Assembly: GCA_018883025.1 (NCBI GenBank)
Contig: VEQW01000005.1
Coordinates: 1 to 34,657, forward strand
Reading direction: 5' to 3'
Source: Solirubrobacterales bacterium
GTDB lineage: Bacteria > Actinomycetota > Thermoleophilia > Solirubrobacterales > 70-9
Length of the DNA: 34,657 nt
Shown here one piece after another: positions 1 to 7,114 of the stretch. Made by a program: the position numbers and the translations under genes. The notes below the pieces were generated by a model, which worked only from the letters and a program-made list of their open reading frames with translations, had not been told where the DNA came from and ran no database searches. Position 1 is the first letter of the stretch; each line of letters starts with the position of its first letter.

Positions 1-8
1 CCGGAGGC

Positions 9-200
9 TCAGCGCGCCTTGGCGACCTTGTTGGCCTTCAGGCACCGGGTGCAGACGTTGACCCGCTTGCGAACACCGTTCTCGATGATCCTCACCCGCT
101 GGAGGTTGGCGTCGAAGCGGCGCCTGGTCGCGACCATCGAGTGGCTTCGGGAGTTCCCGAAGGAGGGACCCTTTCCGCAGCTGTGACATACCCGTGCCAT
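9..200 (-). CDS. rpmB: 50S ribosomal protein L28, zinc-binding (C+) form
   Basis: This 63-residue basic protein is a structural component of the large ribosomal subunit. It has the L28 pattern of an N-terminal CxxC (Cys5, Cys8), a central Arg/Lys-rich strand region and a second CxxC (Cys50, Cys53) near the C-terminus. The four cysteines make it the zinc-ribbon C+ form; in some bacteria this form is paired with a cysteine-free paralogue under zinc control, but no paralogue is visible here. It lies downstream of ribH on the same strand, separated by 60 bases holding a hairpin and a TACGAT -10 box eight bases before the ATG. It is therefore probably transcribed on its own, possibly without a leader. 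Confidence 0.96.
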   Translation of the reverse strand: MARVCHSCGKGPSFGNSRSHSMVATRRRFDANLQRVRIIENGVRKRVNVCTRCLKANKVAKAR

Positions 201-208
201 CGCTGGCG

Positions 209-214
209 ATCGTA
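209..214 (-). promoter_or_regulatory. candidate -10 box of rpmB (leaderless spacing)
   Basis: TACGAT lies 8 nt before the rpmB ATG on the minus strand. With initiation about 7 nt after a -10 box, the transcript would begin at or next to the start codon. No -35 is recognisable. The same arrangement recurs at six other unit-starting genes in this window, which raises confidence. Confidence 0.45.
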
Positions 215-229
215 ACCGATCGGATGGGT

Positions 230-247
230 GGGGGCCGAAGCGCCCCC
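230..247 (-). terminator. hairpin after ribH, likely terminator of the rib operon
   Basis: A perfect 6-bp GC stem (GGGGGC / GCCCCC) encloses a 6-nt loop and begins 13 nt past the ribH stop. No run of T follows, so it is not a classical intrinsic terminator. U-poor hairpins are often assigned as terminators in GC-rich bacteria. It sits just before the rpmB -10 box, consistent with a transcription boundary. Confidence 0.45.
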
Positions 248-260
248 GGTTCGGGCCGCG

Positions 261-749
261 CTAACCGAGCTTTCGCCGCATCCCGGCCATCGCCACTGCA
301 GCCCGCGCGGCTGCCGCCCCCTGATCGCGGACCCCTCCCCCCGTGCGCTCGAGCGCCTGCTCCATGTCATCCACGGTCAGAACGCCGAAACCGCAAGGCG
401 TCCCGGTCCGGAGCTGTACCTCCTGGATTCCACGGGCAGCCTCGCTGCAGACGAAGTCGTAGTGGTCGGTCTCGCCCCTGATCACGGCCCCGAGGCAGAC
501 GACCCCCTGGTATGGGGGAGCGTCCGACTCGGCGCACCACAGAGCGGCGAGGGGCAACTCGAAGGCCCCTGGCACCTCGAAGACATCGATCCCGGCCCCG
601 TCGACCCCGGCTCGTTCCAGCTCTTCCCTTGCGCCCTTGACCAGCCGGGAGGCAAGCTCCTCGTAGAAGCCTCCGACGCAGATCGCCCAGCTTCCTTCGA
701 CCGGGTCGTCAGTCACCGTCGGGAGCCTCGTCGTCGTTCTGGCGTTCAC
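261..749 (-). CDS. ribH: 6,7-dimethyl-8-ribityllumazine synthase
   Basis: This enzyme condenses the ribityl-aminopyrimidine with 3,4-dihydroxy-2-butanone 4-phosphate to make lumazine, the penultimate step of riboflavin synthesis. Visible family landmarks are [11 protein letters not shown], the catalytic segment [18 protein letters not shown] with its His, and [17 protein letters not shown]. The usual N-terminal RFN or SWH substrate motif reads GFY here. It is the last gene of ribD-ribE-ribBA-ribH. The GTG at 749 has GGGAG 7 nt upstream and overlaps ribBA by 41 nt. A second in-frame GTG at 716 would overlap ribBA by only 8 nt and give 151 residues. Function is secure; the start is not. Confidence 0.95.
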   Translation of the reverse strand: MNARTTTRLPTVTDDPVEGSWAICVGGFYEELASRLVKGAREELERAGVDGAGIDVFEVPGAFELPLAALWCAESDAPPYQGVVCLGAVIRGETDHYDFVCSEAARGIQEVQLRTGTPCGFGVLTVDDMEQALERTGGGVRDQGAAAARAAVAMAGMRRKLG

Positions 750-2034
750 GGTCGCGCTCCCGTCCCTCGACGATCATCTCCTCGTCGAAGGGCAGGCCCT
801 GGTGGTGGAGGATGTGGCCCATCCGCTCCCGCTTGGTCCTCAGGTAGTCCTCGTTGTGACGGTTGGGCGGGGCGACGATCTCGATCTGTTCGGTGACGCT
901 CAGTCCGTGGCCCTCCAGGCCGACGATCTTCTTCGGATTGTTGGTCAGGATCCTGATCTCGGTCAGGCCGAGGTCCCTGAGTATCTGGGCGCCGATGCCG
1001 TAATCCCGGAGGTCGGCGGGAAGGCCCAGCCTCAGGTTGGCGTCGACGGTGTCCAGGCCCTCCTCCTGGAGTCGGTAGGCCTTCAGCTTGTTGAGCAGGC
1101 CGATCCCCCGGCCCTCCTGCGAGAGATAGAGGAGCACCCCTCTGCCCTCTTCCTCGATCATCGCCAGAGCGGCTGCGAGCTGCTCCCCGCAGTCGCAGCG
1201 CAGGGAGTGGAAGACGTCCCCGGTCAGGCATTCGCTGTGGACCCGGACGAGGGCCGGGCTGCCGTCGGAGACATCGCCCTTGACCATCGCGACGTGGTGC
1301 TTGTCGTCGACCAGCGAGCGGTATCCGACCGCCTGGAAATCACCGAAGCCCGTCGGGAGGGAGGTCTCCACCACCCGCTCGACCAGCTTCTCGTGCCGCC
1401 TCCGGTAGGAGATCAGGTCGGCGATCGTGATCATCTTGAGGTCGTGCTTTGCGGCGTAACCGACCAGGTCGTCGATCCTCGCCATCGTCCCGTCCTCGTT
1501 CATCACCTCGCAGATCACCCCGGCCGGGGTCAGTCCGGCAAGCCTCGCAAGGTCCACGCTGGCCTCGGTATGACCGGTCCGTTCGAGAACCCCACCCTCT
1601 TTCGACTTGAGCGGGAAGACATGTCCCGGAACGACGATGTCGCGGGGCCCGGACCCTGGGTCAATCGCGACCTGGATCGTGTGGGCGCGGTCGTGGGCCG
1701 AGATCCCGGTCGTCACCCCTTCGGCGGCCTCGATCGAGACCGTGAAGGCCGTCTCGAGGGGCGATTCGTTCTTGGCCGTCATCAGGCTCAGGCCCAGGCG
1801 GTCGCAGCCGGCCGGGGTCAGGGCGAGGCAGATCAGGCCACGCCCCTCCTTGGCCATGAAGTTGATCGCTTCCGGGGTGGCGAACTGGGCCGCCATCACG
1901 AGGTCGCCCTCGTTCTCGCGGTCCTCGTCGTCGACCACGACGATCATCCGCCCGCGCCTGATGTCTTCCAGCGCATCCTCGATCGACGCGAAGCCCGTGG
2001 TCGGCGTTGAGCCTGTTCGATCGGAGTCGTTCAT
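709..2034 (-). CDS. ribBA: bifunctional 3,4-dihydroxy-2-butanone 4-phosphate synthase / GTP cyclohydrolase II
   Basis: This 441-residue fusion supplies both precursors for lumazine. The N-terminal half is Rib[11 protein letters not shown] at 35-44 binds the metal, and [13 protein letters not shown] begins at 155. The C-terminal half is RibA, GTP cyclohydrolase II. It has [10 protein letters not shown] with zinc ligands Cys269, Cys280 and Cys282 at the expected 11/2 spacing, then QEGRGIG at 306-312. Both halves keep their key residues, so both activities should be present. About 35 charged residues extend past the usual RibA end and are rich in Glu, Asp and Arg. The ATG at 2034 follows the ribE stop by 3 nt, so the two are co-transcribed. 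Confidence 0.97.
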   Translation of the reverse strand: MNDSDRTGSTPTTGFASIEDALEDIRRGRMIVVVDDEDRENEGDLVMAAQFATPEAINFMAKEGRGLICLALTPAGCDRLGLSLMTAKNESPLETAFTVSIEAAEGVTTGISAHDRAHTIQVAIDPGSGPRDIVVPGHVFPLKSKEGGVLERTGHTEASVDLARLAGLTPAGVICEVMNEDGTMARIDDLVGYAAKHDLKMITIADLISYRRRHEKLVERVVETSLPTGFGDFQAVGYRSLVDDKHHVAMVKGDVSDGSPALVRVHSECLTGDVFHSLRCDCGEQLAAALAMIEEEGRGVLLYLSQEGRGIGLLNKLKAYRLQEEGLDTVDANLRLGLPADLRDYGIGAQILRDLGLTEIRILTNNPKKIVGLEGHGLSVTEQIEIVAPPNRHNEDYLRTKRERMGHILHHQGLPFDEEMIVEGRERDRERQNDDEAPDGD

Positions 2035-2037
2035 CGT

Positions 2038-2649
2038 CTAGTTCCCCGGTTCGGGGGCTGCCCCATATGGTGACAACATCTTCTCCACATAGCGGGCGAT
2101 CACGTCGAGCTCGACGTTGACCCGATCCCCCTCGACCAGTTCCCCGAGGCTGGTCCGTTCGAGGGTCTCGGGGATCAGGGCGACCGCCACGGTGTCTTCC
2201 TCGACCCCGGTGACGGTGAGGCTCACGCCCCGCAGGGTGATCGAGCCCTGGGGGATCACATACCGGCCCGCTCCCTCCGGGAGCTTCACCTCGAGGCGAC
2301 GGGAGAACCCGTCGTCCCCGACACCCGAAACGACCCCGACTCCGTCGACGTGGCCCTGGACGAGATGGCCCCCGAGCCGGTCACCGGCCGAGAGGGCCGG
2401 TTCTAGATTGACCCGGTCCCCCGTCGAGAGGTCCCCGAGCGAGGTCATTCCCAGCGTCTGGTTCATCGCCTCGACGGAGAACCGCTCCTCGCCGGTCTCG
2501 ACGACAGTCAGGCAGGCGCCGTCGATGGCAACCGAGGCACCATCCGAGAGCTCCGGGGCGAGCCTGCTCTCGAAGGAAAGGCGGGCGCCGTCCTCGGTCC
2601 GGTCCACCCCGGCAACCGTTCCAACGTCCTGGATCAGTCCAGTGAACAT
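2038..2649 (-). CDS. ribE: riboflavin synthase alpha chain
   Basis: This enzyme dismutates two lumazine molecules to riboflavin plus the ribityl-aminopyrimidine. The 203-residue protein starts with the diagnostic MFTGLIQ and has two lumazine-binding repeats. The first contains AIDGACLTVV; the second begins near GHLVQGHVDG and contains TLRGVSLTVTGV. I chose the ATG at 2649 because MFTGLIQ is the family N-terminus; the frame stays open upstream only because it is antisense-compatible with GC-rich coding sequence. It sits 4 nt after ribD and 3 nt before ribBA in the operon. Confidence 0.97.
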   Translation of the reverse strand: MFTGLIQDVGTVAGVDRTEDGARLSFESRLAPELSDGASVAIDGACLTVVETGEERFSVEAMNQTLGMTSLGDLSTGDRVNLEPALSAGDRLGGHLVQGHVDGVGVVSGVGDDGFSRRLEVKLPEGAGRYVIPQGSITLRGVSLTVTGVEEDTVAVALIPETLERTSLGELVEGDRVNVELDVIARYVEKMLSPYGAAPEPGN

Positions 2650-2653
2650 CGCC

Positions 2654-3760
2654 TTACCACTCTCGCAGCACGGCGGAAAGCCGGACGTCGGTCCCGGATC
2701 GTGAAACCGAGATCTCCTGCAGGTCGATCGTCCGCTCCAGCTCGACCATCGGTGGCCCTTCTCCGAGCAGACGGGGGGCGATGAATACCTCGATCCGGTC
2801 GACGCAGCCGGCCTCCAGGGCCGAGCCGGCCAGGCGGGGGCCACCCTCCAGGAGGATCGAGTGGATCCCCCGCTCGCCGAGGGCATCGAGTGCCGATTCG
2901 AACCGGGCCGGACCGTCGGCCGCCTCGACTTCGATCACCTCGACGCCCAGGTCGGCGAGATCCGGGGAAGGGCCCGATGCTTCGCCCGGCCGGGAGATCA
3001 GGATGACCGGGGCCTCACTGAGGTCCTCCAATACCGCCGACCCCGGTTCGATCGAATCGGAACCTCCGAAGAGGATCCGTCGGGGTTGCTTCGCAACCTC
3101 CACGCCCCGGGCGGTCAGCCTTGGATCGTCTGCCCTGACCGTTCCGGCACCGACGGCCACGCCATCGGAGGCCGCCCGCCACTCGTGGACCAGGAGGTCC
3201 GTGTCGGGCGAGGAAAGATGGATCGGCTCCCCACCCGGACCGGCGACCCGACCGTCGAGCGAAGTCGCCATCTTCAGGGTGACCAGGGGCCTCCCGGTGG
3301 CACTGAACTTGCGGAAGTCCTGGACCAGGCCCCTCGCCCTCGCAGCCTGGGCACCGCTGGCAAAGCGGACTTCGATCCCTGCATCCTCGAGCAGGGCCGG
3401 GCCTACCCCCGCGGTCTTCTCGCTGCTGTCGTCGCAGCCGACCACGACCTCGGCCACGCCCCGGTCGCGAAGGAGCTCGGCACAGGGGGGCTGGTTGCCA
3501 TGGTGCCCGCAAGGCTCGAGCGAGACGTAGACGGTCGATCCAGCGACGTCGTTCCCATTCGACTCGGCGTCCTCGATCGCAAGCCGCTCGGCGTGGGGTC
3601 CGCCGTACTCCCTGTGCCAGCCTTCGCCGATCACCTGGCCGTCCTTGACCACGACGGCACCGACGACCGGATTGGGGCTGACCTGGCCTCTGCCGTTGAG
3701 GGCGAGCTGCATGGCCCGGTCCAGATGCGGCCGATCTCCCGGTTTGACCGGTTTCACCAT
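2654..3760 (-). CDS. ribD: bifunctional riboflavin biosynthesis deaminase/reductase
   Basis: RibD deaminates the pyrimidine product of RibA and then reduces its ribosyl side chain. The N-terminal deaminase domain (about 1-145) has the zinc motif HAE at 56-58 and PCGHHGNQPPC with Cys84 and Cys93. The reductase domain starts near residue 157 (RPLVTLKMATSLDG) and contains LLEGGPRLAGSAL. The 368-residue length is normal. The start is the ATG at 3760, bounded by the divergent glycosyltransferase only 19 bp away. It is the first gene of the rib operon. There is no room for an FMN riboswitch in that gap, and no clear TANNNT box precedes it, so its promoter is unresolved. Confidence 0.97.
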   Translation of the reverse strand: MVKPVKPGDRPHLDRAMQLALNGRGQVSPNPVVGAVVVKDGQVIGEGWHREYGGPHAERLAIEDAESNGNDVAGSTVYVSLEPCGHHGNQPPCAELLRDRGVAEVVVGCDDSSEKTAGVGPALLEDAGIEVRFASGAQAARARGLVQDFRKFSATGRPLVTLKMATSLDGRVAGPGGEPIHLSSPDTDLLVHEWRAASDGVAVGAGTVRADDPRLTARGVEVAKQPRRILFGGSDSIEPGSAVLEDLSEAPVILISRPGEASGPSPDLADLGVEVIEVEAADGPARFESALDALGERGIHSILLEGGPRLAGSALEAGCVDRIEVFIAPRLLGEGPPMVELERTIDLQEISVSRSGTDVRLSAVLREW

Positions 3761-3779
3761 GTGACAATCTTCGCAACTG

Positions 3780-4775
3780 ATGAAGGTGATCATCCAAATC
3801 CCCTGCCTGAACGAAGAGGCAACCCTCCCGGCGACGCTCGCCGACCTGCCCAGGGAGCTGTCCGGTGTGGACGAGATCGAGACCCTGGTGATCGACGACG
3901 GCTCGACCGACGCAACGGTCGAAGTCGCCCGAGAGTGCGGGGTCGACCACATCGTCAGCCTCCCGGCCAACCGGGGCCTTGCCAATGGATTCCAGGCCGG
4001 ACTGGACGCCTGCCTGAAGCTGGGGGCCGACGTGATCGTCAACACCGACGCCGACAACCAGTACCGCGGCGAGGACATCGCCCTGCTGGTCGCCCCGATC
4101 GTCGACGGCGATGCAGAGATGGTCGTCGGGGACCGCGAAGTGTCGGAGATCGCCCACTTCTCTCCGGCGAAGAAGGCGCTCCAGTCGATCGGCAGCTGGG
4201 TGGTTCGCCGACTGTCCGGCACCGGGGTAACCGATGCGACCTCGGGCTTTCGTGCGTACAGCCGTGAGGCCGCCCTCCAGTTGGTCGTGGTCGACAACTT
4301 CACCTACACCCTCGAGAGCCTGATCCAGGCGGGCAAGACCCGGATCGCGGTCGACGAGGTGCCGGTCCGGACCAACCCGAAGACCCGGGAATCCCGTCTT
4401 TTCGACTCGACCGGCGGCTACGTCCGCAGGAATGGCCTGGCGATCCTGAGGATCTACACCCGGTACGAGCCGCTCAAGGTCTTCTCGATCCTCGCGCTGA
4501 TCGGCTTCATCGCCGCCCTCGCAGCCTGGATGCCGTTCCTCACCGACTGGATCCTCAACGGGGACAGCGAAGGGCACATCCAGTCGCTCCTGCTCGGGGC
4601 CGTCCTGTTCATTGCCTCGGTCCAGCTCTTCGCGCTCGGGATCATCGGCGACCTGCTCGCAAGCCAGCGCGTGATGACCCAGCGGGTATTCGAGCGGGTA
4701 AGGCGGGTCGAGCTCGAGGTCGGTGTCGAGCCGACCCACCAGACGGAGCCGCAGCGCCGCGAGACCCCGGTCTGA
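3780..4775 (+). CDS. family 2 glycosyltransferase with two C-terminal membrane helices
   Basis: This 331-residue protein is a GT2 (GT-A fold) transferase, resembling dolichol/undecaprenyl-phosphate sugar transferases. It starts MKVIIQIPCLNEE and has DDGSTD at 39-44 for nucleotide binding and NTDAD at 88-92 as the metal-binding DxD-type motif. Two hydrophobic segments, about 234-256 and 269-291, anchor it to the membrane, followed by a basic tail. Family knowledge suggests transfer of a sugar from a nucleotide donor to a polyprenyl phosphate or lipid-linked glycan on the cytoplasmic face; donor and acceptor cannot be read from sequence. The adjoining flippase gene overlaps or abuts its end, implying one envelope-glycan unit. 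Confidence 0.88.
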   Translation: MKVIIQIPCLNEEATLPATLADLPRELSGVDEIETLVIDDGSTDATVEVARECGVDHIVSLPANRGLANGFQAGLDACLKLGADVIVNTDADNQYRGEDIALLVAPIVDGDAEMVVGDREVSEIAHFSPAKKALQSIGSWVVRRLSGTGVTDATSGFRAYSREAALQLVVVDNFTYTLESLIQAGKTRIAVDEVPVRTNPKTRESRLFDSTGGYVRRNGLAILRIYTRYEPLKVFSILALIGFIAALAAWMPFLTDWILNGDSEGHIQSLLLGAVLFIASVQLFALGIIGDLLASQRVMTQRVFERVRRVELEVGVEPTHQTEPQRRETPV

Positions 4776-6159
4776 ACGGTTGGCCGAGCTGGACCGAACG
4801 GACTCGCCCGGGGAGGGCACCAGGGAGTACGGCCGCCGGGCCAGTCTCCTCTCGGTCGGCGTGGGCCTGACCGGCCTGCTGACCTACGTCTACTTCTTCA
4901 TCGCCTCCCACCAGCTCGACCGGGTCGACTACGGCGAACTGACGATCCTCTGGTCTGCCGTCTTCATCACGGTCTCGATCCTCTACCGACCGGTGGACCA
5001 GCTGCTCTCCCGACACATCGCCGAGAACATCGAGCGGGGCGGGACCGAACTCGAGCCGATCCGGGTAGCGGTCCGGATCCAGGCGCTGCTCGCCCTCGGT
5101 TTCGCGGTAGCGGCGATCCTGCTCAAGGGTCCCCTGATCGACCTGTTCGGGGGCAACGAGGACCTCTACTGGGTCTTCGTCGGCGCCGTCCTCTTCTACG
5201 CTGCGAGCTACTTCGCCCGGGGCTACCTCGCGGGGCTCCAGAAGTTCGGGCCATTCACCGCCCTGATCCTCTCCGAATCCTTCTTCCGGACCCTGTTCGC
5301 GGTCCTGGTCGCGGTCGGGATCCTGGCCGGCCAGTCGATGGTCGCCCTCGGAATCCTCGCGGCCCCGCTGCTCAGCCTGCTCGTGGTGCCGTTCGCGATC
5401 GGGGCGAGGAGCCGCCGCACCGCCGCGGACTCCGGACCCGATGTCAGCGAGGACCTGTCGCTGACCGATGGGGCGGGCTTCGTCGGCTCGGTGTTCCTGA
5501 TCATGGTCGGTGAGCAGGTCTTCCTCAATGCAGGCCCCCTGCTGATCAGGGGCATCGAAGGCGTCGCCGCGGCCGGGTTCATCTTCAACGTCCTGATGAT
5601 CGCCAGGGCGCCCCTACAGCTGTTCCAGGCCGTATCGACCAGCATCCTCCCCCACCTGACCGCCCTCCACCACAGTCACGAGCCGGAGTCCGAGCGCGAG
5701 TTCCACCACTCGGTCAGGATGGTCCTGCTCGCGGTTCTCGGGTTCACCGCTTTCACCGCCGTCGTCGTGGTCATAGCGGGGCCAGAGCTGATGCAGCTCG
5801 CCTTCTCGGACAAGTTCACCTACTACCGGTCCGATCTGCTGATCGTCACCGCCGGCATGGGTCTCTACCTGGCTGCGGTGACGGTGAACCAGGCCTGCCT
5901 CGCCCAGGGACAGGCGAGGCGAGCCGGGATCCGCTGGATCTCCTGTGCGGTCTTCTTCATCGTCTGGACGCTGCTCCCCGTCATCTCGAACGGCTCGCTC
6001 CGGGTCGAGGTCGGGTTCACCCTGACCGCCCTGATCCTGCTGGGTTCCCTCTTCCTGATCTACCGCAGGCCGAGGGAGGTCGAGGCCGACCTCCCGCTCG
6101 AGGGAACCCCGGAGCAGATCGAGACGAAGCTGGCCGGGTTCGAGGAGGGAGCGCCCTAG
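4723..6159 (+). CDS. polysaccharide/lipid-linked glycan flippase-like membrane protein (MOP superfamily)
   Basis: This 478-residue integral membrane protein has about twelve hydrophobic segments, the first near residues 41-66 and the last near 435-455. Its spacing and polar TM content resemble Wzx-type polysaccharide exporters of the MOP superfamily. Inferred role: translocating lipid-linked sugars made by the preceding glycosyltransferase. The GTG at 4723 has GAGG just upstream but overlaps the glycosyltransferase by 53 nt. A TTG at 4780, 4 nt after that gene's stop, would remove 19 Arg/Ser-rich residues. The stop overlaps the convergent rpe stop in the shared tetranucleotide CTAG. The specific substrate is unknown. 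Confidence 0.82.
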   Translation: MSSRPTRRSRSAARPRSERLAELDRTDSPGEGTREYGRRASLLSVGVGLTGLLTYVYFFIASHQLDRVDYGELTILWSAVFITVSILYRPVDQLLSRHIAENIERGGTELEPIRVAVRIQALLALGFAVAAILLKGPLIDLFGGNEDLYWVFVGAVLFYAASYFARGYLAGLQKFGPFTALILSESFFRTLFAVLVAVGILAGQSMVALGILAAPLLSLLVVPFAIGARSRRTAADSGPDVSEDLSLTDGAGFVGSVFLIMVGEQVFLNAGPLLIRGIEGVAAAGFIFNVLMIARAPLQLFQAVSTSILPHLTALHHSHEPESEREFHHSVRMVLLAVLGFTAFTAVVVVIAGPELMQLAFSDKFTYYRSDLLIVTAGMGLYLAAVTVNQACLAQGQARRAGIRWISCAVFFIVWTLLPVISNGSLRVEVGFTLTALILLGSLFLIYRRPREVEADLPLEGTPEQIETKLAGFEEGAP

Positions 6160-6851
6160 ACGGCATCCGCCGCGTCGCGAATCGCGACGTATGCGGCAGC
6201 GGGATCAGGTGCGCCGAAGATCGCCGACCCCGCAACCAGCAGGTCGGCGCCGGCAGCACTCGCCAGCGGTGCGGTATCGCCGTCGATGCCTCCGTCGACC
6301 TCGATGATCGCCCCCGGGGCGAGCTCCCGGGCCTGACCGAGCCTGGCGTCCGAACCCTCGATCCAGGCCTGGCCGGCCCAACCGGGTTCGACCGACATCA
6401 CGAGGACGAGGTCGACGATCCCACCCACAGCCTCGATCGCGTCGATCGGCGTGTCGGGCTTGACCGAAACCCCGGCCAGGCAGCCCGCCCCATGTATCGC
6501 GCTGATCGCACCTTCGAGGTCATCGGTCGCTTCGGCATGGAAGGTGATCGAGTCGGCTCCCGCTTTCGCGAATTCACCGAACTGAAGCTCCGGGGTCTCG
6601 ATCATCAGGTGCACGTCGACCACCCCGCCCGCCTCGTGGACCTTTTCGGCAATCGAGGAGAGGACGACCGGACCGATCGTTATCGGGGGCACGAACCGGC
6701 CGTCCATGACGTCGAAGTGGATCACCCGGGCGCCTGCCCCGAGGACCTCGTCGAGGGCGCTGCCGAGGCGGGAGAAGTCCGCCGAGAGGATGGACGGCGC
6801 AATCCTTCGACCCTGGAAGGCCGGCGGCCTCTCCTCCCCTCCCGCGTTCAT
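6156..6851 (-). CDS. rpe: ribulose-phosphate 3-epimerase
   Basis: Rpe interconverts ribulose 5-phosphate and xylulose 5-phosphate in the pentose phosphate pathway. The 231-residue TIM barrel shows IAPSILSADFSRLG, HFDVMDG at 45-51 with metal-ligand His45 and catalytic Asp47, VHLMIETPE, MSVEPGWAGQ and EVDGGI with the second catalytic Asp. MSVEPG replaces the more common MSVNPG. The ATG at 6851 overlaps the stop of the zinc ribbon gene as ATGA, so translation is probably coupled. It is the last gene of def-fmt-rsmB-zinc ribbon-rpe. tkt, the enzyme using its product, is in a separate plus-strand unit about 6 kb away. Confidence 0.96.
   Translation of the reverse strand: MNAGGEERPPAFQGRRIAPSILSADFSRLGSALDEVLGAGARVIHFDVMDGRFVPPITIGPVVLSSIAEKVHEAGGVVDVHLMIETPELQFGEFAKAGADSITFHAEATDDLEGAISAIHGAGCLAGVSVKPDTPIDAIEAVGGIVDLVLVMSVEPGWAGQAWIEGSDARLGQARELAPGAIIEVDGGIDGDTAPLASAAGADLLVAGSAIFGAPDPAAAYVAIRDAADAV
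6173..6189 (+). terminator. GC hairpin 14 nt after the flippase stop
   Basis: A perfect 7-bp inverted repeat (CGTCGCG / CGCGACG, loop AAT) lies inside the 3' end of convergent rpe. It could end the glycosyltransferase-flippase transcript. There is no T tract, and it is also rpe coding sequence, so the repeat may be incidental. Confidence 0.3.
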
Positions 6852-7114
6852 ACCGGCCTCAGCATCGAACCGGAGCAGCTGCGACAGCTCATGTCCTCGA
6901 CCGTGCTCATCCTGACGATCGTCTGGTGGTTTCCGCACTCCGGGCAGTGGGATACGAGCTCGAACCTGGTCAGGCAGTAGACGCAGCGAAGCCGCCCGGG
7001 TAGCTGGGTCGGCCGCAGCCAGGGCTCCCGGCATTCCGGGCACTCGGCTCCGACCGGCTTTCCAGCCGGCCCCCCGTCGGCCATTCCTTCAGGCGCTCCT
7101 TCCACCGGCGCCAT
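6848..7114 (-). CDS. small double zinc ribbon protein of unknown function
   Basis: This 88-residue protein has four CxxC knuckles: Cys25/28, Cys44/47, Cys57/60 and Cys77/80. They form two consecutive ribbons with similar spacing (about 15 and 16 residues between knuckles). The layout recalls the E. coli YfgJ-type zinc-ribbon family, from memory and not checked. The first 24 residues are low-complexity (Gly/Pro/Ala). The ATG overlaps the rsmB stop by one base (TAATG) and the stop overlaps the rpe ATG by four (ATGA). It is thus tightly embedded in the def-fmt-rsmB-rpe unit and almost certainly translated. A start at Met11 is possible. Function unknown; nucleic-acid or protein binding is a guess. 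Confidence 0.8.
   Translation of the reverse strand: MAPVEGAPEGMADGGPAGKPVGAECPECREPWLRPTQLPGRLRCVYCLTRFELVSHCPECGNHQTIVRMSTVEDMSCRSCSGSMLRPV

Noticed and set aside
802-2010. 402-residue plus-strand frame antisense to ribBA
   Set aside because: It mirrors ribBA codons, with Val/Asp/Gly-rich low-information sequence and no domain.
2650-2886. N-terminal extension of ribE to an upstream ATG
   Set aside because: MFTGLIQ at 2649 is the family N-terminus; the extra 79 residues are ribD read in another frame.
3744-3770. TTGACC with CAATCT as a promoter for the glycosyltransferase
   Set aside because: The spacer is only 15 nt and the -10 match is poor; it also lies in the ribD start region, so I could not support it.
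2861-4267. 468-residue plus-strand frame over ribD and the glycosyltransferase start
   Set aside because: Antisense to ribD and then out of frame with the glycosyltransferase, whose motifs are clear.
3015-4820. 601-residue open frame on the minus strand across ribD and the glycosyltransferase
   Set aside because: It overlaps two well-supported genes, has repetitive Arg/Gly/Pro composition and no family motif; it is a GC-rich shadow frame.
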